DNA from: Syntrophomonadaceae bacterium
GTDB taxonomy: Bacteria > Bacillota > Dethiobacteria > DTU022
Length of the DNA: 24,035 bases
Assembly (NCBI GenBank): GCA_007127255.1
Contig: SKZS01000210.1
Location: 1-24,035, forward strand
Reading direction: 5' to 3'
Shown here piece after piece: positions 22,962-24,035 of this stretch. The notes under the pieces are model-generated. The model was given only the letters and a program-made list of their open reading frames with translations, was not told the DNA's origin and made no database searches. A program made the position numbers and the translations under genes. Positions within the stretch are counted from its first letter, which is position 1; each line of letters opens with the position of its first letter.

Positions 22962-23783
22962 ATGAATAATAACTCGTACTTCGAACCAGACTACAACCTG
23001 CTAAACCGTAAAGCCAGGCGTCTTGCTGCAAATGGAAATAACAGCCAGCCAGAGAGCCTTTTTGAACGTGTGCTATTCGGCAACAACAAGGTCGAACCAA
23101 TAACCAATGATCCCGAACTGTTCAAGCAACTTTCAGCAGCTATCTCTGATTTAGAAGAAAAAATAAACTGGGATCAGAACCTGTTCGAAGCGTCGTATGT
23201 CGTTTTTGATACCGAGACAACCGGGCTGCACCCTTTTAAAGGTGATGAAATCATTTCTGTAGGTGCCGTTATTGTTGAAAACGCACGAATACTTAATGAG
23301 CCTTTTTTTTATAAACTGGTCAACCCAAAGCGGCCCATATCAGCTTCTTCACAAAGAATAACAGGTATAACTGACGAAATGCTGAAAAATGAACCGGAGA
23401 TAGGACCTGTTTTGCTTGATTTTTTAGAGTTTACCGGGCCGCGCGTTATGGTGGCACATAATGCCCCTTTCGATCTCGCCTTTATTAACAATAAACTATC
23501 TGAAGCAATCGGCAGGCGAATAGTAAACCCTGTAATCGATACAGTACTTCTTACATCGGCTCTCTATTATTCTTTCGGAGACTATTCCCTGGAAAGCCTC
23601 TCTTCCCGCTTTAACCTCAGTCTTAAAGGCAGACATAATGCTTTGGGTGACGCCCGTATTGCAGCATCACTTTTTATTAAGCTGCTGCCTGAACTTGAAA
23701 AAAAGGATATTACTACTCTTCCCGAACTGGCCCGACTTTTCTCGGATTCCGATTTAACAAAGGGCTACCCCCTGATTTATTGA
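22962..23783 (+). CDS. DEDDh 3'-5' exonuclease, DnaQ/PolC-epsilon type
   Basis: This 273-residue protein has a DnaQ-like exonuclease domain from about residue 78 to 250. Exo I is FDTETTG with Asp83 and Glu85, Exo II is AHNAPFD with Asp171, and Exo III is RHNALGDAR with His225 and Asp230, so the two-metal site is complete. The first 77 residues form a helical N-terminal extension without a known domain. A replication proofreading role is unlikely, since no polymerase is nearby. It is more probably a stand-alone nuclease, or a nuclease acting on a nucleotide or small RNA product of the CBS-DUF294 neighbour (inference). The ATG at 22962 follows AAAGGGA by a few bases and lies 18 bases after the upstream gene, so they form one operon. 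It converges with argH 18 bases later. Confidence 0.93.
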   Translation: MNNNSYFEPDYNLLNRKARRLAANGNNSQPESLFERVLFGNNKVEPITNDPELFKQLSAAISDLEEKINWDQNLFEASYVVFDTETTGLHPFKGDEIISVGAVIVENARILNEPFFYKLVNPKRPISASSQRITGITDEMLKNEPEIGPVLLDFLEFTGPRVMVAHNAPFDLAFINNKLSEAIGRRIVNPVIDTVLLTSALYYSFGDYSLESLSSRFNLSLKGRHNALGDARIAASLFIKLLPELEKKDITTLPELARLFSDSDLTKGYPLIY

Positions 23784-23801
23784 ACCGTCTCCTGTGTGTT
23801 T

Positions 23802-24035
23802 TTAGGCCAGCTCTTTTCGCGCAAGTTTAAGCTGTTCTGTAACTGCAGAGGGTGCTGTGCCGCCACGGCTAATCCGGGCTTTTACTACCGCAGCCGGATC
23901 GAGAAGGTCAGAAATATCTTCTGTAAAAGCGGGATGAAAACTGGTGCGGGCTGCAGAATCCAATTCGCGCAAACGAATACCCTTTTCACTACAGAATGCT
24001 ATCATTTTACCGACGATATGATGTGAATCCCGAAA
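23802..24035 (-). CDS. argH: Argininosuccinate lyase, C-terminal part (cut by window edge)
   Basis: Argininosuccinate lyase splits argininosuccinate into arginine and fumarate, the last step of arginine synthesis. Only the final 77 residues are in the window; the frame is open to the very edge (starting FRDSHHIVGKMIAF), so an internal ATG at 24005 is not the start. The segment matches the ArgH C-terminus: the (F)R(E/D)xHxIVGK helix, then DLLDPAAVVKARISRGGTAP followed by a helix ending the protein. The complete gene should extend roughly 1.1 kb beyond the window. It converges with the exonuclease gene with 18 bases between stop codons and no visible terminator. Confidence 0.9.
   Translation of the reverse strand, partial: FRDSHHIVGKMIAFCSEKGIRLRELDSAARTSFHPAFTEDISDLLDPAAVVKARISRGGTAPSAVTEQLKLARKELA

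Overview
This window looks like a chromosomal segment of an anaerobic, moderate-GC member of the Firmicutes, probably of the Clostridia (Peptococcaceae or Syntrophomonadaceae type). This is an inference from several things together: strong AGGAGG-type ribosome sites with many GTG/TTG starts, a Rex redox repressor, a B12-dependent class II ribonucleotide reductase, YlxP and MnmM/YtqB homologues, an Asp-Phe-Gly-Cys-Leu tRNA run, and a GGGGACGGTTCTTCTGTGTT palindrome of a kind I recall as scattered through such genomes. No rRNA, CRISPR array, phage or insertion sequence was seen.

Layout. Positions 1-2046 (minus strand) carry pyrG (CTP synthase), a TTG-started FmdB-type zinc ribbon protein, and an unlisted 30-residue, extremely basic ORF. 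Positions 2307-6924 (plus) hold nrdJ, interrupted by a 369-residue LAGLIDADG intein placed exactly before the catalytic cysteine, followed by a membrane HD-GYP protein. A MORN-repeat/coiled-coil gene abuts the HD-GYP gene tail to tail. Positions 7562-8078 (minus) form a five-tRNA operon with a clear promoter and terminator. Positions 8130-11974 (minus) carry a radical SAM protein, YlxP, MnmM, a polyprenyl diphosphate synthase and Rex. Positions 12023-13665 (minus) are a soluble PAS histidine kinase and a single-domain response regulator with their own promoter and hairpin.

Positions 13711-23783 form the most coherent functional block: carboxylic acid uptake and activation. On the minus strand a DUF4212-like small subunit, an ActP-type sodium:solute symporter and two tandem PaaK-like acyl-CoA ligases share one direction and end at a strong terminator. 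Divergently on the plus strand come a DUF456 membrane protein, a FadD-like acyl-CoA synthetase, a long REP-like palindrome, a CBS/DUF294 nucleotidyltransferase-like protein and a DEDDh exonuclease. Symporter, small subunit, CBS-DUF294 and exonuclease are a known recurring neighbourhood around acetate uptake in other bacteria. Here it is combined with three acyl-AMP-forming ligases, one of which has eroded motifs. The window ends inside argH (minus).

Most of the window is ordinary. The points worth a second look are the intein position, the divergent ligase pair, the linked symporter/nucleotidyltransferase/exonuclease genes with a possible leaderless promoter, the YlxP gene with no usable start codon, the 28-bp perfect palindrome and the tiny basic ORF.
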